Shown: positions 38,448 through 48,133 of the stretch, piece by piece
Layout: the number at the start of each line of letters is the position of its first letter
How positions within the stretch are numbered: position 1 is the stretch's first letter
NCBI RefSeq assembly: GCF_017115025.1
Contig: NZ_JABXKM010000340.1
Span: 1 to 64,000 of the forward strand
Direction of reading: 5' to 3'
DNA: 64,000 nt
From: Nostoc sp. NOS(2021)
GTDB taxonomy: Bacteria > Cyanobacteriota > Cyanobacteriia > Cyanobacteriales > Nostocaceae
The notes under the pieces: model-generated
Seen by the model: the letters and a program-made list of their open reading frames with translations, nothing else
The model's database searches: none
Told to the model about the DNA's origin: nothing
Made by a program: the position numbers and the translations under genes

Positions 38448-39341
38448 TTACCAGGCTATTTCTAATGGTAAGTTGAAGACACTTTCAGGAAGATAATTTA
38501 GAGGATTTCCATAGAGAAGTATACTGTTCTTAAGTCTAGATAAATTCCCAATACTATCTGGTAATCCGGTTAGCTGATTGTTTATAAGCTCTAACTTTTC
38601 TAACTTAGTCAGGGCACCTATACTCCCTGGTAATTGAGTTAATTTATTGTCATTAATAATTAGTTCTCTAAGATTTCGCAATTCACCAATACTCTCTGGC
38701 AAAGAAGTTAAAAATCCCCTTTCAAGTATCATAACTGTTAATTGGTGTAATTTGCCAATAGTATCTGGTAACTGATGTAATTTGGGATTGCGGCTGATTT
38801 CTAAATAATCTAAATTACTAAGATTGCCTATAGTGTTGGGTAGTGACTGTATAGCTGTAGATGTAATTATCAGTTCTTTCAAAGAACTAAGCTGTCCAAT
38901 ATTGTCAGGTAAATTCTCAAAATTAGCAAGCGGTCTCATTGATTCCATTAACTCTAACCGCCTAAGATTTTTGAGTTTACCAATAGTATTTGGTATTGCT
39001 TTCAAACGTGAACAATCAGCAATGTGTAACACTTGTAAATTGGTAAGATTACCGATATTTTCAGGTAGATATTCTAATTCATATAAATCATAAATCTGAA
39101 GTATTTTCAAGTTAGTTAGTTTTCCAATCGTTGTTGGTATTTGTTCAATTCCATAAACTATATTGAGTGATTTACTATAAATTGTTAATTCTTCTAGGCT
39201 TGATATATCGCCGATAGAATCAGGAATAACAGAATCTCTATACTTATGAGAAAAACTCAAATCTAATCTCTTGACTTTGGCTCTAATGGCACTTTCAATT
39301 ACTGCTTCAGCTTCTTGTAAAGTTTCTATTTCTATATCCAT
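38448..39341 (-). CDS. Leucine-rich repeat protein
   Basis: A 297-residue protein made almost entirely of ~10 leucine-rich repeats of about 23 residues with consensus LP(D/N)(S/T)IG.L..L..L.I. A short capping N-terminus (MDIEIETLQEAEAVIESAIR) precedes them. No signal peptide, membrane segment or catalytic domain is visible, so it is a cytoplasmic protein-binding scaffold. No partner is adjacent. The DNA is AT-rich and, within the repeats, near-periodic. Confidence 0.85.
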   Translation of the reverse strand: MDIEIETLQEAEAVIESAIRAKVKRLDLSFSHKYRDSVIPDSIGDISSLEELTIYSKSLNIVYGIEQIPTTIGKLTNLKILQIYDLYELEYLPENIGNLTNLQVLHIADCSRLKAIPNTIGKLKNLRRLELMESMRPLANFENLPDNIGQLSSLKELIITSTAIQSLPNTIGNLSNLDYLEISRNPKLHQLPDTIGKLHQLTVMILERGFLTSLPESIGELRNLRELIINDNKLTQLPGSIGALTKLEKLELINNQLTGLPDSIGNLSRLKNSILLYGNPLNYLPESVFNLPLEIAW

Positions 39342-39508
39342 ATAATTTATGATATATCTTATTTAATTAGAATATTAATTTCTGGTAATCATAGCTATGA
39401 GATAAAAGCCGTCAAGCGTTTAGTTTGATAAGAGCTAAATAGCCAAATATCACTATTTTTATACCACTACCCACAAGCTTTTTGAGTAGCCAGTTCTAAC
39501 AATTTCAA

Positions 39509-40180
39509 CTAAATCGTGCTACTAATTTGCTGTCTTATCCACGCACGAAATGCTTTCATTGTTGCATTTCTGCCATTGGTTTTACTCAGCATAAAATATT
39601 CGGGAATTACTTGGTGAATTGGGAGATTTTGGAAAATAGAACTGGTATTTGATTCTACATATTTATCATCAAAAAACACGTTTATTTCCAACTTGCTTCC
39701 ATTCCATCGCCACAGTTCTGGTACTCTTAAGGCTTGATAATTATTAAAACGAGTACGGCAGGTAATATCAATTTCAAGAGCCAAATCTGGAGGCGGGTCG
39801 GTTTCTAAATTGATTCTATTTTTACCCCTAATTATAGCTTCATTTTGGATATAGAAACAATCATCGGGTTCTACCCCAGCGTCCATACTTTCCTGATCAA
39901 AAGTCGTAGAACCCAAACTCCAAAATTCCAGTTCGAGTTCTTCTAATAAAGCTTTTACCAAGTCCCCAATAATAACTTTAGCTACTTCATGCTCTGGTAA
40001 TGGAGCCATTATTTCCAGCATCCCTTGACTGTAACCTATCCTAGAACTGCGTAGGCGTAGCCCGTCGTAGACATCGCCCCCCAATTCTGCCAAAATACGT
40101 TTGTATGCCGACCAGGAAATATCTTTAATCAACAACTGATGACCGGCTCTAACAATTAGTTGATTGAGTTCAAGTAACAT
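39509..40180 (-). CDS. Uma2-family endonuclease-like protein with an in-frame repeat insertion
   Basis: A 223-residue Uma2 protein: IGYSQGMLEIMAPLPEHEVA, WSLGSTTFDQESMDAGVEPD (catalytic Asp region; GVEPDDCFYI) and DPPPDLALEIDITCRTRFN. A ribosome binding site AAGGAA precedes the ATG. Between AELG and SSRIGYSQG lie residues DVYDGLRLR, encoded by a full copy of the dispersed palindromic repeat (40049-40078) inserted in frame. The insertion falls in the variable loop before the first conserved strand, so the protein may still be active. Confidence 0.87.
   Translation of the reverse strand: MLLELNQLIVRAGHQLLIKDISWSAYKRILAELGGDVYDGLRLRSSRIGYSQGMLEIMAPLPEHEVAKVIIGDLVKALLEELELEFWSLGSTTFDQESMDAGVEPDDCFYIQNEAIIRGKNRINLETDPPPDLALEIDITCRTRFNNYQALRVPELWRWNGSKLEINVFFDDKYVESNTSSIFQNLPIHQVIPEYFMLSKTNGRNATMKAFRAWIRQQISSTI
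40049..40078. repeat. Dispersed palindromic repeat inside a coding region
   Basis: GCGTAGGCGTAGCCCGTCGT followed by AGACATCGCC, the same family as 7869-7894. It is read in frame on the minus strand as GDVYDGLRLR. Confidence 0.8.
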
Positions 40181-40343
40181 AGCAAATTTCCTTCTCTTTA
40201 TTGAACCTATCCCACTAATAATATTTGTGCTACAAAGCTTAAGCTTATTAAGAACTGAAAACTAAAAATCAAGATTTTCAAGTACATTTTACGAAAAAAA
40301 AGAAGTAGGAATTTTTAGAATAGTGGGATAGGTTTTTGCTACT

Positions 40344-42767
40344 TTATTTGATGTGAGCGACGGTAACACCACTGCCGCCATCTGCTTGTTCTGCTGGTTC
40401 GTAGTTGTTCACTCTGGAATGTTGTTGCAAAAAGGCGTGAACTCCTTGGCGCAGCTTACCAGTGCCGTAGCCGTGAATAATCCAGAGTGCGCTTGTAGCT
40501 TCCGAAATAGCTTTATCTAAAATGTATTCGGCATCAGCCACCCGTTTACCACGCAAATCGATGGTATTTTGGGAAGTCCGAATTTCTGGGATGCTTTGCG
40601 GTGGTGGGGTTACTGCTGCTGGGGCTGGTTTGGCTTTGACGACTGGTTCGGCTTTTTGACCATCTAGAGATTCTACGTCTTCCAATTTCACAGTCATTTT
40701 CATTAGCCCAAAGCGAACGCTTAACTCCCCATCTTGATCAGGGGCGGTGATCACTTCTGCTGTCTGTCCCAATTTGGGAACACGGAGACGATCGCCTACT
40801 TTGGGCATAAAGCCAACTTTTGGTTTTGCTGGCGTTGCTGGCTGATATTGCTGGCCAATTTGATTCAAAGCATTGGTGGCTTGCTGGGCCTCTTGGGCTG
40901 TGGGCGTACCTTTCTGTAAACGGCGGATTACTTGGGCAATTTCACCTTTTGCCTGAGCGATCGCTTGCTTTACCGCTACTTCCTGTGAAGCCCGCAAACT
41001 GCTTTCCCTCTCCTCCAAACTTGCGGCTTTTGCGGATACTTCTTTGTATAAACGTTCTGCTTGCTGCAACAAACTTTGGGCTTCCGCAGCTTTGGTTTCC
41101 TGGCGGCGGCGTTGCGCTTCTAAGCCAGCAATCACCTGGTTAACTTCATCTGTGGCCTCTCCCACTTGAGTTTTCGCCTCTTCTACCACTTCTGGTTTTA
41201 ATCCCAAGCGCAGGGCAATAGTTAAGGCGTTAGAACGTCCGGGTATGCCCCACAGTAGACGGTAAGTAGGCGACAGAGTACTTTCATCAAATTCTACAGA
41301 GGCATTTTCAAACCGCTCGTCTTCGTATTTTAGGGCTTTCAGTTCACCGAAGTGAGTGGTGGCAATCGTTAGCTGGGCGTGGTTGGCGAGATATTGCAAC
41401 AAGGCGATCGCTAAGGCACTACCTTCAACTGGATCTGTTCCTGCGCCGACTTCATCGAGTAAAACTAGGGAATTGGGCATAGGGCATGGGGCATTGAACT
41501 TTCCCTCATCTCCCTCATCTCCCTTACTCCCTAATGCCTCCAAAATCCGACTAATCCGGCGGATGTGTCCAGAGAATGTGGATAAACTTTGCTGCAAGGA
41601 TTGTTCATCGCCAATATCTGCCAGCACTTTATCAAACCAAGGTATTTCCACTGGTTCGCGGGCGGGGACAAATAAACCCACTTTGGCCATCAATGCGGCT
41701 AACCCCAAAGTTTTTAAGGTTACAGTTTTACCGCCAGTATTTGGCCCGGTAATTGTCACTACCCGAATTTGCGGACTGATCAGTAAATCTACAGGAACTA
41801 CTGGTTGCCCTTGTTCATGCTGTTGTTGCCACACTAACAGAGGATGCCGTAAGTTCCGCAAGGTAATGATTTCCTTATCTTCACGCTGGATAAATCGCGG
41901 GGGATTCGCTCCTAGCCAGTAACTATATCGTGATCTAGCGGTTGCCAAATCCAAAGTGGTAGCGATCGCTAACAACCTCTCCAAATCTGGTTTGACTGCG
42001 GCTACAAGTTCTGTCAAAACGCGGCGAACCGCTTCTTCTTCGGCTTGCTCTCTCCTGATGATCTGCCGCAGTTGGTTGCCTAGAGGTACTACTGAATTCG
42101 GTTCTACGTACAGCGTGGCACCACTGGTAGAGGTATCGTGGACAATACCGGGGATGGCATCTTTTTGGGGTGCTTTTACGGGGATGACAAAGCGATCGCT
42201 CCGTTGGGTAATTAGCTGTTCCTGAACTGCGCCAGATTTTGCCTGTAAGATATTTTGCAGTTTTTGAGTAATCTGAGTGCGTAATCGCCGCAAGTCTGTG
42301 CGAATTTCTCCCAGTTTTTGACTCGCGCGGTCAGTTACCTGGGCCCGTTCATCAATACACCGGTGAATTTCTTGTTCTAGTTCTGGATAAGTTCGCAAAT
42401 CGGCAACCAACTCAGTCAGTATGGGCAAATCTTCCTGATTGTCAATCACACGGCGCAAATTTCTGACACCCGCGAGGGTGGTAGCGATCGCTAACAGTTC
42501 ATCCCCTGTCAAAACTCCGCCGCGTTCTGCCCGTTCTAAGGAATCGCCAATATCTTGAATTCCCTCAAATGACAGCCCCGTGGTGAGGCGAGTTTCCAGT
42601 TGGTAGACTTCTTTAGTTTGCTCTAACAACTGTTCGCTTTCGGTCTGAGAATCAGGTATTTTCAGATGACGCGCAGCTGTCGCCCCCAGCTTAGTTGCCG
42701 CAAAGGTGGCAAGGTGCTGGCAGAGGCGATGCCATTCTAGTAGTTCTAAGGTTTCAGATTGGATCAA
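40344..42767 (-). CDS. mutS2: Endonuclease MutS2
   Basis: An 807-residue MutS2. The N-terminal core domain starts MIQSETLELLEWHRLCQHLA. The ABC-type ATPase has Walker A GPNTGGKTVTLKTLG near residue 340 and Walker B SLVLLDEVGAGTDPVEG near 437. A long coiled coil (~525-620) and a C-terminal Smr nuclease domain (IDLRGKRVADAEYILDKA, IIHGYGTGKLRQGV) follow. MutS2 acts in recombination suppression and ribosome-collision rescue in other bacteria. An in-frame low-complexity insertion (GSKGDEGDEGKFNAPCPMPN) lies immediately before Walker B, encoded by heptameric/purine-rich repeat DNA. Confidence 0.94.
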   Translation of the reverse strand: MIQSETLELLEWHRLCQHLATFAATKLGATAARHLKIPDSQTESEQLLEQTKEVYQLETRLTTGLSFEGIQDIGDSLERAERGGVLTGDELLAIATTLAGVRNLRRVIDNQEDLPILTELVADLRTYPELEQEIHRCIDERAQVTDRASQKLGEIRTDLRRLRTQITQKLQNILQAKSGAVQEQLITQRSDRFVIPVKAPQKDAIPGIVHDTSTSGATLYVEPNSVVPLGNQLRQIIRREQAEEEAVRRVLTELVAAVKPDLERLLAIATTLDLATARSRYSYWLGANPPRFIQREDKEIITLRNLRHPLLVWQQQHEQGQPVVPVDLLISPQIRVVTITGPNTGGKTVTLKTLGLAALMAKVGLFVPAREPVEIPWFDKVLADIGDEQSLQQSLSTFSGHIRRISRILEALGSKGDEGDEGKFNAPCPMPNSLVLLDEVGAGTDPVEGSALAIALLQYLANHAQLTIATTHFGELKALKYEDERFENASVEFDESTLSPTYRLLWGIPGRSNALTIALRLGLKPEVVEEAKTQVGEATDEVNQVIAGLEAQRRRQETKAAEAQSLLQQAERLYKEVSAKAASLEERESSLRASQEVAVKQAIAQAKGEIAQVIRRLQKGTPTAQEAQQATNALNQIGQQYQPATPAKPKVGFMPKVGDRLRVPKLGQTAEVITAPDQDGELSVRFGLMKMTVKLEDVESLDGQKAEPVVKAKPAPAAVTPPPQSIPEIRTSQNTIDLRGKRVADAEYILDKAISEATSALWIIHGYGTGKLRQGVHAFLQQHSRVNNYEPAEQADGGSGVTVAHIK

Positions 42768-43094
42768 GGTTTCAACATCTAATCTGAAATTATCGTAACA
42801 ATTCTAGCTCCTAGATGGATAAATCTTAAAGAAGAAAATTTTGCTTTAGTCAATAGTCGAGAGCTATTTTGCCCTTCATCTGCTTATACACTTATGTATT
42901 TTATGATACTTCAATATCAATTTAGTTTTTATCTCCAAAAAAAGTTAAACACTTTTGTTGACTCGATATAACCAGATCATGCGGCTGTATATCTGAAAAA
43001 AATAGAGGTTTTTAGTAATAACTGACACAACAAACCATATTTACTGATAAATTATTCTAACACCAACTGCGATCGAAAACAACACAGAAATTAA
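42768..43094. other. Intergenic region, no feature recognised
   Basis: AT-rich spacer between mutS2 and the DUF2288 gene; I see no hairpin terminator or RNA. Confidence 0.5.
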
Positions 43095-43394
43095 TTAAGC
43101 AGCAAATATTTCCTGCACCAAAACGTAAGGCTGGACGATGAGGGTATGAAATCGCTTACTGCGCTCAAGATTCCATTCTCCCACCTGTACTGTCGTGGGT
43201 TTGGTAATCAATAGCTCATCAATCCATTGTTGCACTGATGGAATGTGATCACTGGCGATCGCTACTCCAACATCCAGCAAGTTTAACTCAGGTACCACCA
43301 AAATTACTGCATCTCGTTGTACATGAGGAATTAGCCACTCCCACTCTGCCTCATCCAAAATTTCTGTTAATTCCGCTCTTAAATCCGACATCAT
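43095..43394 (-). CDS. DUF2288 family protein
   Basis: A 99-residue soluble protein that matches the DUF2288 family: LRAELTEILDEAEWEWLIPH, RDAVILVVPELNLLDVGVAI and RFHTLIVQPYVLVQEIF. The start may be ATG 43394 or the adjacent ATG 43391. Function unknown. It is the last housekeeping-type gene before the peptide biosynthesis region. Confidence 0.85.
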   Translation of the reverse strand: MMSDLRAELTEILDEAEWEWLIPHVQRDAVILVVPELNLLDVGVAIASDHIPSVQQWIDELLITKPTTVQVGEWNLERSKRFHTLIVQPYVLVQEIFAA

Positions 43395-43510
43395 TTCCCA
43401 ATTTGTCTTGGCTAATATCCTATTTTACAATAATTACTACTTCTTAACTCCTAACTAAATTTCTGATTTCATTTGATCGTGTATAAAGAGAAGATTTCAC
43501 AAATGATTAT

Positions 43511-43609
43511 TGGCAGTTAATTCACGATCGCCAGCAAAATAAGAATACAGCACAATCTCAAGAAGCCCAAGCATTAGGAAATTTAGGCAATGCTTATTAT
43601 GGATTATTT
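43511..43609 (+). pseudogene. TPR-protein remnant
   Basis: The plus frame reads WQLIHDRQQNKNTAQSQEAQ, then ALGNLGNAYYGLF. ALGNLGNAYY is the start of a Nostoc-type TPR unit. It has no start and is soon lost in repeat DNA, so it is a fragment of a former TPR gene. Confidence 0.6.
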
Positions 43610-43838
43610 TTCTCTCTCTTACTTGGTGTCCTTGGCGTCCTTGGCGGTTCGTAAAAAAAATTTAGGTATTCTTCTGGCGGCAAGGGAGTAATCAAGCGGA
43701 CATGATATAACATATAGCAATCCTATTTGAGTTGTAAAAATTATCGAACCGCCAAGCCGCCTTCTCTGCGAGAGGCTTCGCCAACGCGCAGCGTCTCGTA
43801 GAGAAGAGCGCCAAGGAAGAAGGAAAGAAGTTTACGAA
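43610..43838. repeat. Dispersed repeats (GGCGTCCTTGGCGGTTCG type)
   Basis: GTCCTTGGCGTCCTTGGCGG at ~43629 and an inverted counterpart GAACCGCCAAG..GCGCCAAGG at ~43744-43818, with the hairpin repeat TCTCTGCGAGAGGCTTCGCC between. Related sequences occur at 7040, 45600 and 54730. Confidence 0.55.
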
Positions 43839-45323
43839 TCATTTAGGACTGCTATATGGCCAAGATTGGTTTTGAACTACTCGCGCATCCTCTTGGGCAA
43901 AGGCCAGGGCATCTCCAGGGCGAAGCAAGCAAATTGATACAGGAGAAGCGATCGCTCCATCTTTGCGCGTTCCAGAGCGCACAGTCGCTACCTGACAAAC
44001 ATGCTCTGGGGTTGGATCAACTGCCATGATGTGTGCTTGTGATCCATCAAGACAAGGGCCAAGACCGCGCTGCCAAAACCAAGGCGCACCCCCATCGGAG
44101 TAGGGTACAATTCGTTTGGCATTCCAGATTTCCGCTACATCAATTAAATCATCGGCATCGCACATCATCTTTTGGCGGACTTGCCAGCTCTTCTCTGGCA
44201 CAAAAGGAAGATAGCGAGCGACTGATGAAAAGAGATACTGAATCGGATACAGTCCGAAACCTCGATATCCACCAAATAAAGTATCAAGGGAACCATAACG
44301 CTCTAAGGCTGTGGCTGCAAGTTTTTTGACATCTCCTAGACAGTCACTCCCTGAATCTGCTGTGAGCGCAACACGGCGATCGCAGTACTCAATTAGGTAG
44401 GTGTTGCCCTGATTGCGAATCTCTGGGTGGAGGGCTTGGGCAACCGTTGGCTGTTCCCCGTAGAATGGCAGGGCAATAACTCGCATCCCACCAATTCGAG
44501 TTTCGTCAAACCAGCGTAGTGTGTGAATATTCTCGAACCCAAGCTGACGCAGCCGCAACGCCATATCAATTGCCAGTACAGATTCTCGCTTAACTTCGGG
44601 AACGAAGATTGGTGTGTTAGCAACAACTCGCAGCAAGGTTCCTAAATCAAAATGATCGGGGTGAGCATGGGTGATAAATACGGCATCGGGTTGTCCCATT
44701 TCCTCTAAGCTGAGGGGTTGGTAGTTTGGCGGATAAACTTCAGACTTGGGCAACAGAAATGGATCGAAGAGAATACTAGAGTTGCCATCACTGAGCCGGA
44801 GGGTGGAGTGACCGACAAAAGTGGCATGGCCCAGTTGCGGCTTGACGGCTAGTTCGTTGACTTCAACCAGTGCGCCATAATCACTCAATGCGTTCCATAA
44901 CTCGCAAGCAATGGTCGTAGTGGGAGCATTACTTCCTTGTTGCCATTCCCCTAGATACAAAGCTAGGTCGGATATAAGATTGGGAGATAATTCTTGGATG
45001 ACGATAGTTTCGCCAATATTGCGTTCCAGCTCAAGCGCAACGGGTTTAACGGCTTTGCGATCGGGATATAGCCAATCTTCCCAGAGGACACTAGGACTCT
45101 GATACAAATCCGCCAGACCACCCGGAACCATTGTCGATGCCAGTAATTCCCGCGCATGAGCCACCACATCTGCAAGACCATATCGATTGCGGTGGGCTGT
45201 GATGCTGGCGCAGTAGCGACGGATTGTGGTGTCACATTGTCCAGTCACAGCACTACCAAACTTGGTTTCGTCCTGATAAATGAGTTGGAATTTAATGCTG
45301 CTGCTTAATCTTTGACGTATCAT
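43839..45323 (-). CDS. Metallo-beta-lactamase-fold protein with N-terminal extension (RiPP cluster)
   Basis: A 494-residue protein. Residues ~165-400 are an UlaG-like metallo-beta-lactamase fold with HAHPDH at 219-224 as zinc ligands, preceded by GHSTLRLSDGNSSILFDPF. Residues 1-160 are an extension I do not recognise. A later VPYSDGGAPWFWQRG segment is matched by FPYASGLCFSGRHAWFNRYA in the protein encoded at 48133, so the two are distant paralogues. The start is ATG 45323; a TTG two codons upstream is in frame. Two mobile elements separate it from the LanB-like gene upstream. Possible roles are hydrolysis of a peptide or ester intermediate, or self-protection (inference). Confidence 0.78.
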   Translation of the reverse strand: MIRQRLSSSIKFQLIYQDETKFGSAVTGQCDTTIRRYCASITAHRNRYGLADVVAHARELLASTMVPGGLADLYQSPSVLWEDWLYPDRKAVKPVALELERNIGETIVIQELSPNLISDLALYLGEWQQGSNAPTTTIACELWNALSDYGALVEVNELAVKPQLGHATFVGHSTLRLSDGNSSILFDPFLLPKSEVYPPNYQPLSLEEMGQPDAVFITHAHPDHFDLGTLLRVVANTPIFVPEVKRESVLAIDMALRLRQLGFENIHTLRWFDETRIGGMRVIALPFYGEQPTVAQALHPEIRNQGNTYLIEYCDRRVALTADSGSDCLGDVKKLAATALERYGSLDTLFGGYRGFGLYPIQYLFSSVARYLPFVPEKSWQVRQKMMCDADDLIDVAEIWNAKRIVPYSDGGAPWFWQRGLGPCLDGSQAHIMAVDPTPEHVCQVATVRSGTRKDGAIASPVSICLLRPGDALAFAQEDARVVQNQSWPYSSPK

Positions 45324-45386
45324 AAGCAAGTTAATAGTTAAAAATCAAAAGTATACAATAAGACTTATGTAATAATTTTCTGAAAC

Positions 45387-45572
45387 GAATGGCACTAAGA
45401 AAAGCCGAAAGGCTTGTGTAACCTCCTTCCCAGTTTGAAGACTGGGAATGTATTCCAAGAGGGCTGCTGCCTCTGGTCAAGAAAGAGGAGGCGGAGCCTC
45501 CCAGAATGGGTTCCCAGCCTAGAGGCTGGGAACGAGGCAATACAAGACTTTGGACTTATCTTAGTGCCATTC
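45387..45572. mobile_element. ~186-bp inverted-repeat element (AATGGCAC family), copy 2
   Basis: Ends GAATGGCACTAAGA / ACTTATCTTAGTGCCATTC. The interior is shared with copies at 22639 and 54836 (GAAGACTGGGAATGTATTC, GAGGGCTGCTGCCTCTGGTC). Flanks TTTTCTGAAAC and CTCTCTGAAAC form an imperfect 11-base direct repeat. Confidence 0.88.
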
Positions 45573-45637
45573 CTCTCTGAAACTCTTATTTCTTTGTGTC
45601 CTTTGCGTCCTTTGCGGTTCGTTTTTTCATTATTTTT

Positions 45638-45745
45638 AGGACTTACGCACAGGTAACGGAAAATCGAACCACAGAGGCACAGAGAACACAGAGGAATAAG
45701 AGTTTGAGAGGTATTTTGCGTAAGCCATGATTTTGTGTAAGTCCT
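45638..45745. mobile_element. Short inverted-repeat element (AGGACTTACGCA ends)
   Basis: A 108-bp segment with ends AGGACTTACGCAC and, in reverse complement, AGGACTTACACAA. The interior includes AACCACAGAGGCACAGAG. No coding capacity. Confidence 0.65.
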
Positions 45746-45817
45746 GTACAACTTAAAGTTACCCCTGGTCTAAAGCACGGATTTATGGCAGATGTGCGCC
45801 TGTTCCTCCTTTCTTTT

Positions 45818-48133
45818 TCAACCAGCTACCCTTGTAATCGATGTTTCATCTCTACGCGACGACCAACCATGTTCGGTGCGGGCAAAGGGTAAGGCAAGTT
45901 CTGCCATATAATGCTGCCCTTTGGAGTCTACTAGCCAAGGTTGATTGACTAACTCTTCTACAATTAACCATCGGGTATATTTTTGTAGGTCTTTTTTGAA
46001 AAAGGATTCAACGGCTAAAGGGCTGTCCCGATGTACAAGGAGTGAAGGCTTATCCTCTATTTGCAGATTGAGCAGCATCGGCCAGCCATACTCAGCAGCT
46101 AATTGCTGCCATCTGGCAAAGCGCTCTATTCCAGTCAATTTGGCAAGTTCTACTAAGACTTGCCCACTCAAAACTGTCCGCCGAGGACGTAAAATCGCTT
46201 CTTTTGGCAGCTGAATACGAGGAGTGAAACGAGGTGCAGTCAGTTCAATCGGCATCGGTACTGTGGCAGCGCGAAAGATCGCCATCGGGTTATCTTGAAA
46301 AGTAGTCCAAAGTAACTGCTCAGAAATGGGGTCACGGGCATTAACCGCAGCCATAGAAAACCAAAACACTGCAACAGGGTTGGGCGAAGCCGATCGCAGT
46401 TTTAAAAAAGGCAGCTGTGTTTTGGGATCTAGAAAGATTTCTGCATCAACTAGGGATAGACTATCTTGACTCGCGCCCCACAACTCAATGGGAAGAATGT
46501 TGAAATTGGGACGAGCTAGCACATTTGGGTTTGGCTCAAAGGGACTTTGTAATTCTGCAACCTGAATTTGATGTTGGCTTGCTAAACAGTCAAGCTTCTG
46601 TTGAAACCAAGAATGTAGTAAATTATTTCCATTGAATAAGTCTTGAAATCGGGCAAAGATTGGCACCGGATCGTCACTAATCCCGTGAACTACTAGTTGG
46701 AAAGACTCAAATAGACCTGCGAACAAGCAACCGAAAGGGGCTGTGGACAGAGCCGACTTTGGCGAATTACTGCTGGTTTCGAGAACGACTACCTCTTTAT
46801 TTTGCGACAGCGATCGCTCCCACGCCTCCAACCGGGTGATGACTTCAGGATGGCGATCAGCTGTTCTCATTTCGGAAGCCAGGGTGGATTTGAGATCGCC
46901 AAGTGCAATACCCGCCGCAAATTCCTGTTTCAGTCGCTCACGAAACGCCATCCGCATTGCCGAGGCTGGACTCGCACCCTGAATCCAGCAGCGCTCGTAA
47001 TCTGCAAGTGTTTGCAGCAAAATGTTTTGCTGCGCCTCATTGATGCCAATCCGAAACGGTAGCCCCAAATCACAGTGCAGCACTAGATCGGATAGCTCAA
47101 CGGGTGAAACACCAAGGGCTTGGGCGAGTTCTTGAATATAGGTCTTTGCTTGTTGTAGATAATCCGCAAGTGCATCCAGAGAGATGAAATCAAGCTTTGC
47201 TGCCAGAGTATCGCAAAGGGAATGCAGTTCTTGGATAGCACTGTTCCAAAGACCGCGATCCGGCTCAATCAGCTTGTCTGCCACAACTGCTAATGCTTCC
47301 CAACAATTTTCAAATCGCTGGGGCAGGTCGAGTCCGCCTAAAAGCACACCTCCATCAATGAAGAGATGTAGAATATCCTCTAGTCCGGCTGCATGGTTCC
47401 AGCGAGGTGAGGCTGCCACTGTTTTGGCTAGTTCGTCTAATGTCCCTAGATCCAATTTCGTCAGTTCTTCCAAGAGGATGTCTACAATTTCCTGAGACTC
47501 GATTTCACGCTGCTCAACTAACCCCTCTGGAGTGCGACCCCAAAAGCGCCAGGAACCATCTGCTTGTCGCCTCAAGGTAGGATTCAATCGCCAAGTTGCA
47601 CCTTGACGATAAATTGAACGTTGAGCTAGCGATCGCAATATTGTTTGAAAAGGACGGAGGTCAGGTGTAAATGAATACTGAGCCGCTGCCGACTCATGCT
47701 GCGCCGTCTTGGCAAACTCGACTAAACTCACACCAGCCCATAAACCATAAGGTGTCGTTCGTCCCGCAGCCCGCGCTAGATAACGATATAGCGCCGTCTC
47801 CAGATGCCGAATTTTTTTAGTTCGTTTTCCCTGCCTTTCTAAAGCTCCACACTGCACCTCCGTGACGAGGGACGGATTAGATAACAGCAGAGCTTTCATA
47901 AACCATGAGTCGGCTGCGGTCATCTGCCAAAGCCGTTCGCGATCGTCTTCATGCACCTGCTGATAGGCTGTGGTATATTCTTTCCAGATATGAGCATCGT
48001 TTGTATGACTCGCTGCTAACGCTAGGCTTGCGAGTTCTTGATTGCCAAAACCTTGAATAGTCTCAATTGGCCAAGCAGCAGCCCGCAAGATCCCAACGGG
48101 GGCAAGCTCAAATTGTTTACTGGGATAATTCAT
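45818..48133 (-). CDS. LanB-type dehydratase, glutamylation-type protein (split LanB)
   Basis: A 771-residue protein of the lantibiotic dehydratase N-terminal family, which uses glutamyl-tRNA to activate Ser/Thr side chains of a precursor peptide. The hallmark RYLARAAGRTTPYGLWAGV is at residues ~117-135. Other family segments are FAPNPNVLARPNFN-like (FEPNPNVLARPNFNILPIEL) and the C-terminal WLIVEELVNQPWL. It lacks the C-terminal SpaB_C elimination domain, which is encoded separately at 60748-61590. This is the split arrangement known from thiopeptides. Translation starts at the ATG overlapping the upstream stop (TGATG at 48131-48135), so it is coupled to the MBL-fold gene upstream. Confidence 0.85.
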   Translation of the reverse strand: MNYPSKQFELAPVGILRAAAWPIETIQGFGNQELASLALAASHTNDAHIWKEYTTAYQQVHEDDRERLWQMTAADSWFMKALLLSNPSLVTEVQCGALERQGKRTKKIRHLETALYRYLARAAGRTTPYGLWAGVSLVEFAKTAQHESAAAQYSFTPDLRPFQTILRSLAQRSIYRQGATWRLNPTLRRQADGSWRFWGRTPEGLVEQREIESQEIVDILLEELTKLDLGTLDELAKTVAASPRWNHAAGLEDILHLFIDGGVLLGGLDLPQRFENCWEALAVVADKLIEPDRGLWNSAIQELHSLCDTLAAKLDFISLDALADYLQQAKTYIQELAQALGVSPVELSDLVLHCDLGLPFRIGINEAQQNILLQTLADYERCWIQGASPASAMRMAFRERLKQEFAAGIALGDLKSTLASEMRTADRHPEVITRLEAWERSLSQNKEVVVLETSSNSPKSALSTAPFGCLFAGLFESFQLVVHGISDDPVPIFARFQDLFNGNNLLHSWFQQKLDCLASQHQIQVAELQSPFEPNPNVLARPNFNILPIELWGASQDSLSLVDAEIFLDPKTQLPFLKLRSASPNPVAVFWFSMAAVNARDPISEQLLWTTFQDNPMAIFRAATVPMPIELTAPRFTPRIQLPKEAILRPRRTVLSGQVLVELAKLTGIERFARWQQLAAEYGWPMLLNLQIEDKPSLLVHRDSPLAVESFFKKDLQKYTRWLIVEELVNQPWLVDSKGQHYMAELALPFARTEHGWSSRRDETSITRVAG

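Noticed and set aside
45818-48133. LanB-like protein as a peptide aminoacyl-tRNA ligase (PEARL) adding Trp or Cys to the C-terminus
   Set aside because: PEARLs work without an elimination domain, but a matching SpaB_C protein is encoded in the cluster, and the precursor already ends CCW. Split dehydratase is simpler, though PEARL activity is not excluded.
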